From the NCBI RefSeq assembly GCF_005938645.2, contig NZ_CP042171.1, positions 4,774,001-4,838,000 on the forward strand: 64,000 nt of DNA. The letters are read 5' to 3'. Of the stretch, positions 63,915 through 64,000 are shown piece after piece; within the stretch, counting starts at the first letter, position 1, and each line of letters starts with the position of its first letter. Both the position numbers and the translations under genes were made by a program. The notes beneath the pieces were generated by a model. It had not been told where the DNA came from. It did no database searches and was given only the letters and a program-made list of their open reading frames with translations. The DNA is from Pedobacter sp. KBS0701. GTDB taxonomy: Bacteria > Bacteroidota > Bacteroidia > Sphingobacteriales > Sphingobacteriaceae.

Positions 63915-64000
63915 TTAGATATAAAAATTGTTTTGCAGTTGCGCAAGCTGGGCTATTTTTACATTAAATTCCTGCCATATTTCGTCAAGGATAACTCTTG
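63915..64000 (-). CDS. C-terminal end of an unidentified protein (partial)
   Basis: A minus-strand frame runs from the right edge to a TAA at 63915-63917 and reads RVILDEIWQEFNVKIAQLAQ then LQNNFYI. It looks like an amphipathic helical C-terminus. Too short to name. Confidence 0.35.
   Translation of the reverse strand, partial: RVILDEIWQEFNVKIAQLAQLQNNFYI

Overview
The window looks like chromosome from a Bacteroidota of the Sphingobacteriaceae (Pedobacter-like); the genus is an inference. Supporting signs are promoters of the TTTG-N19/20-TAnnTTTG type (upstream of pdhB, rplM, feoA and an RNA unit), few Shine-Dalgarno sequences, a full-length type IX secretion outer-membrane protein SprA, a TonB-dependent receptor and two related outer-membrane barrels, an E1-beta pyruvate dehydrogenase subunit, and many short interspersed intergenic repeats. 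There is no phage, insertion sequence, rRNA or CRISPR array.

Layout. 1-8.2 kb: the tail of an unidentified gene, a DUF559 endonuclease-like gene whose 5' end runs through a short repeat, an AddA/AddB-like helicase-nuclease pair, and a DUF4143 ATPase with palindromes at its start. 8.3-17.7 kb: GNAT, pdhB, a pentapeptide-repeat protein, a broken DUF1801 gene, a zinc-ribbon protein, tex, a lipoprotein, an MscS channel, PnuC and a broken ORF6N gene. 18-27.9 kb: rplM-rpsI-rpsB-tsf, nagA with a class II cAMP phosphodiesterase-like gene, a large TonB-dependent receptor, and pyrH-frr. 28-30 kb: a LacI regulator, a complete small-RNA unit with two tRNA-like genes between a promoter and a terminator, and an AsnC/Lrp regulator. 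30-39 kb: a repeat-rich gap, feoAB, and two paralogous outer-membrane beta-barrel genes with Gly-rich tracts. 39-53 kb: gcvH-vanZ, a 2.7 kb gene-poor stretch with four tiny predicted membrane proteins, then sprA, ruvA and maeB. 53-63 kb: a mostly minus-strand cell-envelope and housekeeping block (LysM lytic transglycosylase, gatA, two TatA-like proteins, EnvC-like protein, DUF4292 lipoprotein, TPR protein, dut, a flippase, acyP), then a small coiled-coil protein and a partial gene.

How the genes fit together. rplM-rpsI-rpsB-tsf and pyrH-frr are translation and nucleotide housekeeping sets. The 53-63 kb block handles peptidoglycan remodelling, lipoprotein or protein export and surface-polysaccharide transport. 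maeB-ruvA-sprA is a tightly packed transcription unit; from memory of other Bacteroidota, gcvH and vanZ normally follow sprA directly, so the gene-poor stretch probably represents later insertion.

The most unusual element is the minus-strand RNA unit at 29060-29536. Two tRNA-like genes have Leu-type D arms, normal T arms and acceptor stems, an identical odd anticodon arm (GUC position, U37) and very long variable regions of different length that share one short block. Homology calls below come from reading the translated sequences; no database search was run.
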